46,083 nucleotides of DNA from an uncultured Veillonella sp. (lineage in GTDB: Bacteria > Bacillota > Negativicutes > Veillonellales > Veillonellaceae): contig NZ_URAR01000015.1 of NCBI RefSeq assembly GCF_900545795.1, positions 1-46,083 on the forward strand, written 5' to 3'. This document shows, one piece after another, positions 23,332-33,117 of this stretch. The position numbers and the translations under genes are program-made. The first letter of the stretch is position 1. Each line of letters starts with the position of its first letter. The notes under the pieces were generated by a model. That model was not told where the DNA came from. It was given only the letters and a program-made list of their open reading frames with translations, and searched no databases.

Positions 23332-25779
23332 ATGTTAAGTCGTTTTACAGATGGTGCGCAACAAGTATTAACAATTGCGCAAGAAAAAGCAGAAGAATTT
23401 GGTCACAACTTTATAGGTAGTGAACATTTACTTCTCGGTTTATTGGAAGAAGGGAATAGTGTAGCCGCCAAGGCATTACACAAATTAGGTCTTGAAAGTA
23501 AGGCCTTAGAAAAAGCTATTCTCGATGAAGATGGACGTGGCAATGGCTATGTGTCCACTATTGAAATGACGCCACGTACGAAACGTATTTTACAATTAGC
23601 TGTAGATTCAGCAAACCAAATGCAGCACAATTATGTAGGTGCTGAGCATATCTTACTCGGAATTTTACGTGATGGTGGTGGCATTGCGGTAGCTATATTG
23701 CAGCGCTTTGGCATTCGCGGTGAAGATATTGTTAAAACCATCAACAGCTTAATTGGCGGTGCTGATGGCAAAGGTGATGGCAAAGAAGGTGCTAAGGCAC
23801 AAAGAAATAGCAATCTTGGCGAACTCGATGGTTTTGCCACCGATTTAAATGAACAGGCTAAACAAGGTAAGATTGACCCTGTAATTGGCCGTGATAATGA
23901 AATTAATCGTGTAATTCAGATTTTAAGCCGTCGTACTAAAAATAACCCTGTTCTTATTGGTGAACCAGGTGTTGGTAAAACAGCTATTGCCGAAGGTTTA
24001 GCACAGCGCATTGTCAGTCAAAATGTGCCAGAAATTTTGCGCAATAAACGCATTATTTCCTTAAGCTTAACGGCTATGGTAGCAGGAGCTAAATATCGCG
24101 GTGAATTTGAAGAACGACTCAAAAAAGCCATTGATGAAGTACAAAAACATGATGATATGATTATCTTCATCGACGAACTTCACACCTTAATTGGCGCTGG
24201 TGCCTCTGAAGGCGCTATGGATGCGGCGAATATTTTAAAACCAGCTTTGGCTCGTGGTACCTTCCAGGTGATTGGGGCTACTACACTTGATGAATACAAG
24301 AAACATATTGAAAAGGATGCGGCTCTTGAACGTCGTTTCCAACCTGTTCTTGTAGGCGAACCAAGTGAAGAAGAAGCGCTTCAAATCTTAACTGGTCTTC
24401 GCGATCGTTATGAAGCCTTCCATAAAGCTAAAATTACGGATGCGGCTTTAAAAGCTGCGGTAGAACTTTCTAGCCGCTATATTTCAGACCGTTTCTTACC
24501 TGATAAAGCTATTGACGTTATGGATGAAGCAGCCTCTAAAGTACGTATGAAAGTATTTACTACGCCACCTGATGTAAAAGAATTAGAACAGCGCTTAGTG
24601 AGCATTGGCAAAGAAAAAGAAGAAGCTATTGTAGCTCAAAACTTTGAAAAAGCGGCTACACTTCGCGATGAAGAAAAGAAAATTGCCGATGAAATTGAAG
24701 CAAAGCAAAGCGAACGTAGTAAACAAGATGAAGAAAAGCTTGTAGTTACAGAAGATGACATTGCCGCCGTTGTATCTCAATGGACTGGCGTGCCAGTGGC
24801 TAAACTTGCAGAAGAAGAATCACAGCGTCTAATTCGTTTAGAAGATGAACTCCATGAACGTGTAGTTGGTCAAGATGAAGCGGTTGTGGCTGTATCTAAA
24901 GCTGTACGTCGTGCTCGTGCCGGTCTTAAAGACCCTAAACGTCCAATTGGTTCCTTCTTGTTCCTAGGACCTACTGGTGTTGGTAAAACTGAGCTCGCTC
25001 GTTCCTTAGCAGCTAATCTCTTTGGCGATGAAAATGCTATGATTCGCCTTGATATGTCTGAATATATGGAAAAGCATACTGTATCTCGCTTAGTTGGGGC
25101 GCCTCCAGGATACGTTGGCTATGATGAAGGCGGTCAATTAACTGATGCTGTACGTCGTAAACCATATAGTGTAATTTTATTTGATGAAGTAGAAAAGGCA
25201 CATGCTGATTTCTTTAACATCTTATTGCAAGTATTAGATGATGGTCGTTTAACTGATAACCAAGGTCGTACAGTAGACTTTAGAAATACAGTTATTATCA
25301 TGACTAGTAACTTAGGTTCTAACTACTTAAAAGAAGATAGTGCTGCTATGGGCTTCTTAGCTGCTAAGAATAAAGACAATGAAGAAAAATCTGTAGCTGC
25401 TAAATTTGAAGAAGCTAAGAAAAATACTATGGATGCAGTAAAACGTCATTTCCGTCCAGAATTCTTGAATCGTATTGATGAAATGATTGTATTCCATCCA
25501 TTAACAGGTGATGATTTGAATAAAATCGTTACTATCTTGTTAAAAGGTGTTACTGAACGTCTTGCTGAACGCAATGTTACTTTGGAAGTATCGCCAGAAG
25601 CCTTGGCTATTCTTGTAAAAGAAGGTTCTGACTTCGCTTTTGGTGCGCGTCCATTAAAACGTGCTATTCAGCGTTTGATTGAAGATCCAATCTCTGATTT
25701 AATCTTAAAAGGAGATGTGGTAGACGGATCCATCATTAAAGCAGAAGCTAAAGATGATGAAATCGTCATGACTGTATAA
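23332..25779 (+). CDS. clpC: ClpC, AAA+ unfoldase of the Clp protease
   Basis: 815 residues. It has two N-domain repeats (1-145) that bind phosphoarginine or adaptors, a first AAA+ module (Walker A GEPGVGKT 210-217), and a middle coiled-coil/UVR part (about 410-470). The second AAA+ module has Walker A GPTGVGKT, SEYMEKHTVSRLVGAPPGYVG and FDEVEKAH. A possible ClpP-docking tripeptide MGF occurs in AAMGFLAA (family form is [LIV]GF), so docking is plausible. RBS GAGGTGAT. It is the last gene of the CtsR regulon here. Gene ends before the compound hairpin at 25975. Confidence 0.96.
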   Translation: MLSRFTDGAQQVLTIAQEKAEEFGHNFIGSEHLLLGLLEEGNSVAAKALHKLGLESKALEKAILDEDGRGNGYVSTIEMTPRTKRILQLAVDSANQMQHNYVGAEHILLGILRDGGGIAVAILQRFGIRGEDIVKTINSLIGGADGKGDGKEGAKAQRNSNLGELDGFATDLNEQAKQGKIDPVIGRDNEINRVIQILSRRTKNNPVLIGEPGVGKTAIAEGLAQRIVSQNVPEILRNKRIISLSLTAMVAGAKYRGEFEERLKKAIDEVQKHDDMIIFIDELHTLIGAGASEGAMDAANILKPALARGTFQVIGATTLDEYKKHIEKDAALERRFQPVLVGEPSEEEALQILTGLRDRYEAFHKAKITDAALKAAVELSSRYISDRFLPDKAIDVMDEAASKVRMKVFTTPPDVKELEQRLVSIGKEKEEAIVAQNFEKAATLRDEEKKIADEIEAKQSERSKQDEEKLVVTEDDIAAVVSQWTGVPVAKLAEEESQRLIRLEDELHERVVGQDEAVVAVSKAVRRARAGLKDPKRPIGSFLFLGPTGVGKTELARSLAANLFGDENAMIRLDMSEYMEKHTVSRLVGAPPGYVGYDEGGQLTDAVRRKPYSVILFDEVEKAHADFFNILLQVLDDGRLTDNQGRTVDFRNTVIIMTSNLGSNYLKEDSAAMGFLAAKNKDNEEKSVAAKFEEAKKNTMDAVKRHFRPEFLNRIDEMIVFHPLTGDDLNKIVTILLKGVTERLAERNVTLEVSPEALAILVKEGSDFAFGARPLKRAIQRLIEDPISDLILKGDVVDGSIIKAEAKDDEIVMTV

Positions 25780-25974
25780 ATTTTTCAACGAATGTGAAAA
25801 CAAAACTTGCTATTGCTTTAATTTCCGTGAACTAGTAGGTAAGGTTTGGAAGATTTACTTTCACTTGTTACATGTTCCTATATATGACATTTAAGTTCAA
25901 AACTATGCAACTTATGCTCAGAGCTAGGTAGGATAGGCTCAAAGCAACATAATCTGTTTATAATATATTGCACT

Positions 25975-26045
25975 AGCCACGAATTCAGATGCATTCTCAA
26001 TTGATGTATCCCTCGCAGAATGTATTGATTTCGTGGCTTTTTTTT
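25975..26045 (+). terminator. Compound hairpin terminator of the clpC operon
   Basis: The outer stem is AGCCACGAA (25975-25983) with TTCGTGGCT (26030-26038). The inner stem is ATGCATTCT (25989-25997) with AGAATGTAT (26017-26025). A seven-T run follows. The rest of the 25780-26142 gap shows nothing. Confidence 0.85.
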
Positions 26046-26142
26046 GCTGTAATTTATGTTATGATAAGAGATAACAAGTTCATTTGAGAATTAAAATTTT
26101 ATGTAGAAGCTGAAGTGTTTTGAAGGAGTAATTGGGTGTCCT

Positions 26143-27516
26143 ATGGCTAAAGTTAAAACTATGTATTTTTGCAATAATTGTGGCGCTGAATCACCGCGCT
26201 GGCTAGGTAAATGTCCGCAATGTGGACAGTGGAACACCTTAGTGGAAGAAGTAGTGCGAGAAACTAGTTCTAAAGGGGCAGCTTCGTATGCTCCTATTGA
26301 TCGAAAAGCTACAAAACCTGTGTCGTTGGCAGATATCCGTACAGAGGATGCGCCACGCATGTCTACTTCCTATGGTGAAATTGACCGCGTATTAGGTGGC
26401 GGCATTGTACCTGGTGCACTTATGCTCTTAGGTGGGGATCCAGGGATTGGCAAATCTACTTTATTGCTTCAAGTGTCTGGAGCCATTGCCGATAAAGAAG
26501 GCTATGTTCTATATGCATCTGGTGAAGAGTCACAAATGCAGCTTAAATTGCGTGCAGAGCGCCTTCAAATTAAGGGGAAAACCCTTTCTGTTATGGCGGA
26601 TACTAATCTGGATTCCATTTTGCAGGAAGCAGCTCAAAATAAGCCAAAGCTATTAGTAATTGACTCCATTCAAACTATGTTCACGGATAATTTAGATTCG
26701 GCGCCAGGCAGTGTAGCGCAAGTGCGCGAGTGTACGGCGCGTTTATTGCGCTTTGCAAAGGAGCAAAATGTACCAGTCATTATCATTGGGCATGTTACAA
26801 AGGATGGCAATATTGCAGGGCCGCGCATGTTAGAGCATATGGTGGACGTAGTCCTTTATTTTGAAGGAGAACGGTCCTATCAATTTAGAATATTGCGAAG
26901 CATAAAAAATCGCTTTGGCTCTACGTCCGAAACAGGATTATTTGTAATGGAAGAAGAGGGCTTAGTGGAGCTCTTAAACCCATCTGCCACCTTATTAGCA
27001 GAGCGCACCGAGGAAGAAGTAGGGTCCGCGGTTATGGCCTATTTAGAAGGGATTCGCCCTATTCTAGTAGAAGTGCAAAGCTTAGTAGCGACTACTGCTT
27101 TTGGCATGCCTAGACGAACGTCTATCGGCTATGACTTAAATCGTCTGATTGTGCTTCTAGCCGTATTAGAAAAGCGCTGTAATTTTAATTTAGGCAATAA
27201 AGATGTGTACATTAATGTTATTGGTGGTCTAAAAGTAAATGAACCAGCTTGTGACTTATCGGTGGCGGCAGCCATTGTGTCGACGTTAAAGAACCAGCCT
27301 GTTCCTGCTGATATGGTCATATTAGGTGAAATCGGACTCACTGGTAATATTCGCAGCATCCCCCGCATTGAGCAGCGCATTATGGAAGCCGCTAAAATGG
27401 GCTTTACTAAATTCATTGTCCCTAAGGGGAATACAAAACAGCTAAAAAGTGATTGGAAAGACATTACCATTCACGCTGTGACCAGTGTAGAAGAAGCGAT
27501 GCGAATTATCTTTTAA
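26143..27516 (+). CDS. radA: RadA/Sms, branch-migration DNA repair ATPase
   Basis: 457 residues. The N-terminal C4 zinc finger has C10, C13, C24 and C27 (CNNCGAESPRWLGKCPQC). Walker A is GGDPGIGKST (97-106), the RadA-specific KNRFG motif is at 255-259, and a Lon-protease-like domain fills about 280-457. RadA extends D-loops during recombination and helps process stalled forks. Start follows GGAGTAATTGGGTG. It is immediately upstream of yacL, the common order radA-yacL-ispD in Firmicutes. Confidence 0.96.
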   Translation: MAKVKTMYFCNNCGAESPRWLGKCPQCGQWNTLVEEVVRETSSKGAASYAPIDRKATKPVSLADIRTEDAPRMSTSYGEIDRVLGGGIVPGALMLLGGDPGIGKSTLLLQVSGAIADKEGYVLYASGEESQMQLKLRAERLQIKGKTLSVMADTNLDSILQEAAQNKPKLLVIDSIQTMFTDNLDSAPGSVAQVRECTARLLRFAKEQNVPVIIIGHVTKDGNIAGPRMLEHMVDVVLYFEGERSYQFRILRSIKNRFGSTSETGLFVMEEEGLVELLNPSATLLAERTEEEVGSAVMAYLEGIRPILVEVQSLVATTAFGMPRRTSIGYDLNRLIVLLAVLEKRCNFNLGNKDVYINVIGGLKVNEPACDLSVAAAIVSTLKNQPVPADMVILGEIGLTGNIRSIPRIEQRIMEAAKMGFTKFIVPKGNTKQLKSDWKDITIHAVTSVEEAMRIIF

Positions 27517-27606
27517 AATTTTTAACAAATTTGATAAAAATTTTATGTAATATTTAAGAATTTATTGTACAATATAAAAAGACATTGCGAGAGGAGGTGA
27601 ATTGAA

Positions 27607-28761
27607 ATGGTGTACAAAATATTACGTTATGTCATAGCCTTATTGGTTGGGATTATGGGATATGTGTTAACTGATAATTTTATGCCCGTATTAGAGCCGA
27701 TTATTGATGTGAAGTTTTGGAATGCTGGCTTCTTAGGCATTTCCTTTATTAAAATATTAGCTCTTGCCTTGGGCGGTATGTTAGGCGCTGTAGTAGGATA
27801 TATTATTTCTATGCCTATCATCAATCAAGGTTTGCGTTTGGCGCGAAATTTAGAGCGTTTACTATCTCGTGTACCTAGCCAGGATTTAATGGCCGGCACA
27901 GCCGGATTACTCTTTGGACTCATAATAGCAAATTTAATTGGCTTGGCATTTCATCAAGTTCCTATTATCGGCTCTTATATTCCCATTATCTTAAGTGCTA
28001 TATTTGGCTATATTGGGATGCGCCTCGCGTCTAATAAGGGCCCTGAGTTATACAATAACTGGCTACAAAATCGCGTATTAAGTCGCGACAAGAAAAAAGA
28101 TACGACGCCCCCTAAAGCAGTGGCTGAAGCTCCTGTAGCTGGCGAATTTGAATCTATTTCTGCAGCTAAATTACTGGATACGTCTGTTATTATTGATGGT
28201 CGTATTGCTGAATTATGCAGTACAGGCTTTTTAGAAGGGCCTTTAGTGGTACCTTTATTCGTATTAGAAGAATTGCAGTTTATCTCCGATTCTTCTGATG
28301 TATTGAAGCGTAATCGCGGTCGTCGTGGCCTCGATATTTTGCAAAGCATGCAACAAAAAGATGACCTTCTTATTAAAGTAATCGACGATGACTATGAAGA
28401 TATTAATGAAGTAGACTCTAAGCTCATGCGTCTAGCTATGGAACGAAAATGGAAGATTATTACCAATGACTTTAACTTAAATAAAGTGGCTAGTTTGCAA
28501 GGAATTTCCGTGCTTAACTTAAATGAATTAGCTAATGCATTAAAACCAGCTATGATTCCAGGTGAATGGATTCGCGTGCAAGTGATTAAAGAAGGTAAGG
28601 AAGATAATCAAGGGGTAGCGTATCTTGATGATGGCACTATGATCGTTATTGAAAATGGCGCCGAATATGTAGATACATCTATTGATGTGATGGTTACTTC
28701 CGTACTTCAAACAAGTGCAGGTCGTATGATTTTTGCTCGTGCGAAAGGACATAAAGAATGA
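27607..28761 (+). CDS. yacL: YacL, membrane-anchored PIN/TRAM-domain protein
   Basis: 384 residues. Four transmembrane segments occupy about 5-155. A PIN domain (about 190-305) starts with KLLDTSVIIDGRIAEL and keeps acidic residues in DSKLMRLA and ITNDFNLNKVA. A C-terminal TRAM domain (about 320-384) has GEWIRVQVIKEG and QGVAYLDDGTMIVIENG. The domain order is that of YacL/PilT-N family proteins, predicted RNases at the membrane; the function is not established. GAGGAGGTG precedes the ATG. The stop codon overlaps the ispDF start by 4 bases (ATGA), so translation is coupled. Confidence 0.92.
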   Translation: MVYKILRYVIALLVGIMGYVLTDNFMPVLEPIIDVKFWNAGFLGISFIKILALALGGMLGAVVGYIISMPIINQGLRLARNLERLLSRVPSQDLMAGTAGLLFGLIIANLIGLAFHQVPIIGSYIPIILSAIFGYIGMRLASNKGPELYNNWLQNRVLSRDKKKDTTPPKAVAEAPVAGEFESISAAKLLDTSVIIDGRIAELCSTGFLEGPLVVPLFVLEELQFISDSSDVLKRNRGRRGLDILQSMQQKDDLLIKVIDDDYEDINEVDSKLMRLAMERKWKIITNDFNLNKVASLQGISVLNLNELANALKPAMIPGEWIRVQVIKEGKEDNQGVAYLDDGTMIVIENGAEYVDTSIDVMVTSVLQTSAGRMIFARAKGHKE

Positions 28762-29924
28762 TAAGCTGTATTTTACTGGCTGCTGGTGCAGGCAAGCGCA
28801 TGCAGAGTAAAGCTAATAAAATGTTTTTGCAATTAGGCCCTTATTCAGTGCTACAGTGGAACTTAATACATATGAGTGAAGGCTCTGGCATCGATGAGAT
28901 TATCCTTGTAGTAGCTGCTGGAGAAGAAGAACAAGTACGAGTTCAATATGAGGCTGTGAAGTCATTGATTTCACAGCCTGTAAAGCTTGTATTAGGTGGT
29001 AAAGAGCGACAGGATTCTGTCATGCGTGGTACAGACGCTGTTTCTGACGAAGCTAATGTTATTTTAGTTCACGATGGAGCGCGTCCTTTGGCTAAAGGCG
29101 CTTTATTTAAGGCTGTAAGTGATGCCGCGTTAGCTGTAGGTGCTGCCGTTGCTGCCGTGCCTTCCGTAGATACGATTAAGCAAGTGTCTTCAGGAGGCCT
29201 TGTGGAGCAGACTTTACCGCGAGAGACTTTATATGCCGTTCAAACACCGCAAGGATTTCGTCGTGATGTGTTATTAGAGGCTCAGGCCTATGCCAAAGAA
29301 ACGGGCTATGTAGGCACTGATGATACTTCCTTAGTGGAGCACTGGGGCAAGACCGTAGCTATTGTGCCAAGTGAATATAGTAATTTTAAAATTACTACAC
29401 CAGAAGATATTGTAAAGGCGAAACAGTGTTTAGGAGTGATGGAACCGATGATGCGTGTAGGCTTTGGATATGATGTACATCGCTTTAAAGAAGGGCGCCC
29501 ATGCATTTTAGGTGGCGTTACCATTGACAGTCCAATCGGCCCTGATGGGCATAGTGATGCAGATGTGCTCCTTCATGCGCTTATGGATGCGCTCCTAGGA
29601 GCTGCTGGATTACCTGATATTGGCTATTGGTTCCCTCCAGAAGACGAAGCCTATAAAGGCGCTTCTAGTATGGAATTACTAGATCAAGTTGTATTAAGAC
29701 TACAACAAAATGGATTTAAGGCGTATAATGTAGATATCATGGTGATAGCAGAATCACCTAAATTAAAACCTCATATTGAGGCAATGAAGGCTAATATTTC
29801 AAAGGTGTTACATATTGCACCAAATTTTGTTAGCGTAAAGGCGACAACTCATGAACAGTTGGGCGCTTTTGGTCGTAAAGAGGGCTTAGCTGCACAAGCA
29901 GTAGTTACAATTTGTCCTCTATAA
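28758..29924 (+). CDS. ispDF: IspDF, bifunctional MEP-pathway enzyme
   Basis: 388 residues fusing two enzymes of isoprenoid synthesis. Residues 1-225 are IspD (CDP-ME synthase), with the CTP-binding LLAAGAGKRMQSKANK, VHDGARP and TPQGFRRD. Residues 232-388 are IspF (MEcPP synthase), with GFGYDVHRFKEGRPCILGG, the zinc motif DVHR and GPDGHSDADVLLHALMDALLGAAG. IspE, the step between them, is not fused or nearby. Fusions of D and F occur in several lineages, while many Firmicutes keep separate genes. It overlaps yacL by 4 bp and is followed after 51 bp by gltX. Confidence 0.95.
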   Translation: MISCILLAAGAGKRMQSKANKMFLQLGPYSVLQWNLIHMSEGSGIDEIILVVAAGEEEQVRVQYEAVKSLISQPVKLVLGGKERQDSVMRGTDAVSDEANVILVHDGARPLAKGALFKAVSDAALAVGAAVAAVPSVDTIKQVSSGGLVEQTLPRETLYAVQTPQGFRRDVLLEAQAYAKETGYVGTDDTSLVEHWGKTVAIVPSEYSNFKITTPEDIVKAKQCLGVMEPMMRVGFGYDVHRFKEGRPCILGGVTIDSPIGPDGHSDADVLLHALMDALLGAAGLPDIGYWFPPEDEAYKGASSMELLDQVVLRLQQNGFKAYNVDIMVIAESPKLKPHIEAMKANISKVLHIAPNFVSVKATTHEQLGAFGRKEGLAAQAVVTICPL

Positions 29925-29975
29925 AAACACAACTTACACTATAGAGAACAGCTATAGAGAAAGGATTTTTTTATT

Positions 29976-31439
29976 ATGATGAAAGTACGATTTGCTCCAA
30001 GTCCAACAGGACCATTTCATATTGGCGGCGCACGCTCTGCCTTATTTAACTGGCTACTTGCTCGCAAGGAAGGGGGCAGCTTCTTACTTCGTATTGAAGA
30101 TACAGATTTAGCGCGCTCGACTAGAGAGAGTGAAGAAAATATTAAAGCTGCTTTAAAATGGCTTGGCATGGATTGGGATGAAGGCATTGATGTAGGGGGC
30201 GAACATGGCCCATATCGTCAAACAGAACGCCTTGATATATATAAGGAAATGACAGAACGCTTGTTAAAGGAAGATAAAGCCTATTACTGCTACTGCTCTG
30301 AAGAAGAATTAGAAGCAGAGCGTCAAGCGCAAATGGAACGTGGCGAAACGCCTAAATACAATGGTCATTGCCGTCATTTAAGTGAAGAACAAATCGAAGC
30401 GTACAAAAAAGAAGGTCGTAAACCAACCGTTCGCCTTCGTGTGCCTTTAAATGAAACCTATGCTTTTGATGACATGGTGCGCGGTCATGTATCCTTTGAC
30501 TCCAATGGGGTCGGTGACTTCGTTATTGTGAAATCTGACGGTATTCCTGTATATAACTATGCAGTAGTTATCGACGATCACACTATGGAAATCACTCATG
30601 TTATTCGCGCCGAAGAGCATTTATCTAATACACCTCGCCAAATTGCGATTTACAATGCACTTGGCTGGGACGTACCTACTTTTGGTCATATTTCCTTAAT
30701 TCTTGGTAAAGACTATAAGAAAATGAGTAAACGTCATGGCGCTACTTCTGTAGACCAATACCGTCAATTAGGATATTTGCCAGAAGCAATTGACAATTTC
30801 TTGGCTTTACTTGGTTGGGCGCCAGAAGGGGAACAAGAGTTATTCACTAAAGATGAATTGATTCAAAACTTCTCTATGGATCGCGTAGCTAAGAATCCAG
30901 CTGTATTTGATATTGATAAATTGAACTGGATTAACTTCAACTATATGAAAAATCTTAGTGATGAAGCTTTATATGAACTTTGCTTGCCTCATTTACAAGC
31001 TGCTGGCTATGCTAGTGAAGCGCCAGATGAAGCAGAAAAAGTTAAGCTCATTATGCTTTGTGTATGCTTAAAAGATCACATTAGCTTTGGCGCTCAAATT
31101 AAAGAAGAAGCTAAGCTAATTTTTGAAGATAAAGAATTGCCAACAGAAGAAGCTAAGGCTGAGATTGAAGTGGTTCTTCAAGAGGAATCTTGCGCTACTG
31201 TACTCAAAGAATTCCGCGAGGCTGTGGCAGCTCTTGATGAAATTACGCCAGAGGTAGTAAAAGCGACGATTAAAGGCATCATGAAATCTACTAAATTAAA
31301 AGGTAAATTTGTATTTATGCCAATTCGTATTGCGACTACAGGTCAAATGCATGGTCCAGACCTCAACTACATTATCACCTTATTTGGCAAAGAAAAGACT
31401 TTGGCGCGCCTAGATGAAACAATTGCTAGTTTAGGCTAA
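29976..31439 (+). CDS. gltX: Glutamate-tRNA ligase
   Basis: 487 residues, a class I synthetase. The HIGH motif reads PTGPFHIGGARSA near 10-22 and the KMSKR motif reads KKMSKRHG near 245. The C-terminal half is the helical anticodon-binding region of the bacterial GluRS. Zinc-type cysteines CYCSEEE...HCRHL lie near 108-134. GluRS charges tRNA-Glu, and in organisms without GlnRS also tRNA-Gln for amidation. Two adjacent ATG codons (29976 and 29979) are possible starts; AGAAAGGA is upstream. Neighbours ispDF and cysS are common partners. Confidence 0.96.
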   Translation: MMKVRFAPSPTGPFHIGGARSALFNWLLARKEGGSFLLRIEDTDLARSTRESEENIKAALKWLGMDWDEGIDVGGEHGPYRQTERLDIYKEMTERLLKEDKAYYCYCSEEELEAERQAQMERGETPKYNGHCRHLSEEQIEAYKKEGRKPTVRLRVPLNETYAFDDMVRGHVSFDSNGVGDFVIVKSDGIPVYNYAVVIDDHTMEITHVIRAEEHLSNTPRQIAIYNALGWDVPTFGHISLILGKDYKKMSKRHGATSVDQYRQLGYLPEAIDNFLALLGWAPEGEQELFTKDELIQNFSMDRVAKNPAVFDIDKLNWINFNYMKNLSDEALYELCLPHLQAAGYASEAPDEAEKVKLIMLCVCLKDHISFGAQIKEEAKLIFEDKELPTEEAKAEIEVVLQEESCATVLKEFREAVAALDEITPEVVKATIKGIMKSTKLKGKFVFMPIRIATTGQMHGPDLNYIITLFGKEKTLARLDETIASLG

Positions 31440-31451
31440 TAAAGGCTTGAG

Positions 31452-31469
31452 CACATCTATCTAGATGTG
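31452..31469. other. Inverted repeat between gltX and pepT
   Basis: CACATCTA, TC, TAGATGTG: a perfect 8-bp stem with no T-run. It may be a mild attenuator or mRNA-end structure. Confidence 0.35.
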
Positions 31470-31500
31470 ATATTCATATAAACCTGTAAGGAGGATTATT

Positions 31501-32745
31501 ATGGAAACAATGGTGGAACGCTTTCTTCGTTATGTGAAAACTGAAACGAGATCAAATGAAGAATCCACAACGGTGCCAAGTACTCAGACACAAGTAGAGT
31601 TTGCGAAAGTATTGGCAAAAGATTTGGAAGAGTTAGGTCTTCAAGGTGTAAAAATTAATCCGAACAATGGCTTTGTTATTGGGGCATTGCCAGCGAATAC
31701 GGATAAGGATGTACCTGGAATTGGCTTTATTGCCCATATGGACACAGCTGATTACAATGCAGAAAATATTACACCTCGCATCATTGAAAACTACGATGGT
31801 TCTGACATCGTATTAACTCAAGATCCAAGTCAAGAGCCAAAGCTTGTGTCTACGGTTAAAGCATTCCCTAATTTAAAAAATTATGTAGGGAAAACTTTAA
31901 TTGTAACAGATGGTCGCACTTTACTTGGTGGCGATGATAAAGCAGGCATTGTAGAAATTATGGAAGCCTTACGCTATTTCATCGAGCATCCAGAAGTTAA
32001 GCATGGCTTAATTATGTGTGCCTTTGGTCCAGACGAAGAAATTGGCCGCGGCGCTAATCTCTTTGATGTTAAAGATTTCCCAGTAGAATTTGCGTATACT
32101 GTAGATGGTACGCGTTTAGGTGAACTGGAATATGAAACCTTTAATGCTGCTGGTGCTGTAGTTGAGCTAAATGGTGTATCTGTACATCCTGGTTCAGCTA
32201 AAAACACAATGATTAACTGTAATAAATTGGCTATGGAATTTGATTGCATGTTGCCACAATGTGCGGTACCAGAGCTTACAGAAGGTCATGAAGGCTTTAT
32301 TATGCTCTATGAATCTAATACAGGCGTAGAAAGTGGTAAGATGGAATATTTAATTCGTGACCATGACCGCGCTCAATTTGAAGGTAAGAAACAATACTTT
32401 GAATTAGCTGCTAAAGTGTTAAATGAACGCTATGGCCGTGAAGTAATTAAACTAACTATTACTGACCGCTACTACAATATGTATGAGATTATTAAAGACC
32501 ATATGGAATGTGTTGACCTTGCAGCTAATGCTATGAAAGAAGCAGGCGTGACTCCATTAATTCAGCCAATCCGTGGTGGTACTGATGGTTCAAAAATCTC
32601 TTTCATGGGCATTCCAACACCAAATATTTTCACTGGTGTAGAAAATTTACATGGTCCTCATGAATTCGCTTGTGTTGAACATATGAAGCTATCTGTTCAA
32701 ACAATTATCGGCATTTGTACAGGTGCTGAAAAAGCAGGTAAATAA
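31501..32745 (+). CDS. pepT: Peptidase T (tripeptide aminopeptidase)
   Basis: 414 residues, M20 family. Metal ligands are visible: H79 in AHMDTAD, the bridging D145 in LLGGDDKAG, the catalytic E179 and ligand E180 in GPDEEIGRG, and the late HGPHEFA histidine. PepT removes the N-terminal residue of tripeptides in the cytoplasm and supports amino acid recycling. RBS AAGGAGG. It follows gltX after 61 bp and precedes the T-box leader of cysS, which has its own promoter. Family length is about 410 residues. Confidence 0.95.
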   Translation: METMVERFLRYVKTETRSNEESTTVPSTQTQVEFAKVLAKDLEELGLQGVKINPNNGFVIGALPANTDKDVPGIGFIAHMDTADYNAENITPRIIENYDGSDIVLTQDPSQEPKLVSTVKAFPNLKNYVGKTLIVTDGRTLLGGDDKAGIVEIMEALRYFIEHPEVKHGLIMCAFGPDEEIGRGANLFDVKDFPVEFAYTVDGTRLGELEYETFNAAGAVVELNGVSVHPGSAKNTMINCNKLAMEFDCMLPQCAVPELTEGHEGFIMLYESNTGVESGKMEYLIRDHDRAQFEGKKQYFELAAKVLNERYGREVIKLTITDRYYNMYEIIKDHMECVDLAANAMKEAGVTPLIQPIRGGTDGSKISFMGIPTPNIFTGVENLHGPHEFACVEHMKLSVQTIIGICTGAEKAGK

Positions 32746-32814
32746 TAAATGTACATGGTTTACTCTAAGTTGGTATACTGAAAGCATTTTGCACAATTAA
32801 TTTGTCCTTACTCA

Positions 32815-32843
32815 TTGACTTTATCTAGTGTTCATGGTAATAT
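32815..32843 (+). promoter_or_regulatory. Promoter of the cysS T-box transcript
   Basis: TTGACT (32815-32820), 17 bp, TAATAT (32838-32843). Transcription should start near 32850, at the 5' side of the T-box stem I. Confidence 0.7.
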
Positions 32844-32859
32844 TCTATATATATCGAAA

Positions 32860-33086
32860 AAATTGTTTGTAATGACGATGATCGAAAGAAGTACTTTGTA
32901 ACTAGCTTTACAGCGAGAACTAGATAGTGTGAGAGTTCAAGTATAGACAGAGGAAATGCCTTCGGGAGTTGATAAGCTGAATGTAAGTAGGTTTGTCCGG
33001 TTGCGCCCGTTAAGCGTTTGAGTGGGTGCATACCTAACAGAGTGGAACCGCGGGCCACCGTCTCTGTATTGAGATGGTGGTCTTTT
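32860..33086 (+). promoter_or_regulatory. T-box riboswitch (tRNA-Cys) upstream of cysS
   Basis: The T-box sequence AGTGGAACCGCGGG (33041-33054) is near-invariant for the family. Stem I elements AGTA (32891-32894), AGCGAG and GTGTGAGAG appear in the expected order, and a TGC (Cys) specifier is at 32957-32959 in GAAATGCC. The terminator follows: CCACCGTCTC (33055-33064), loop, GAGATGGTGG (33071-33080), TCTTTT. Uncharged tRNA-Cys should pair with the antiterminator and let cysS be transcribed. Confidence 0.92.
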
Positions 33087-33117
33087 ATAATTTAACGGAA
33101 GAGAGGCATCGGTGACG

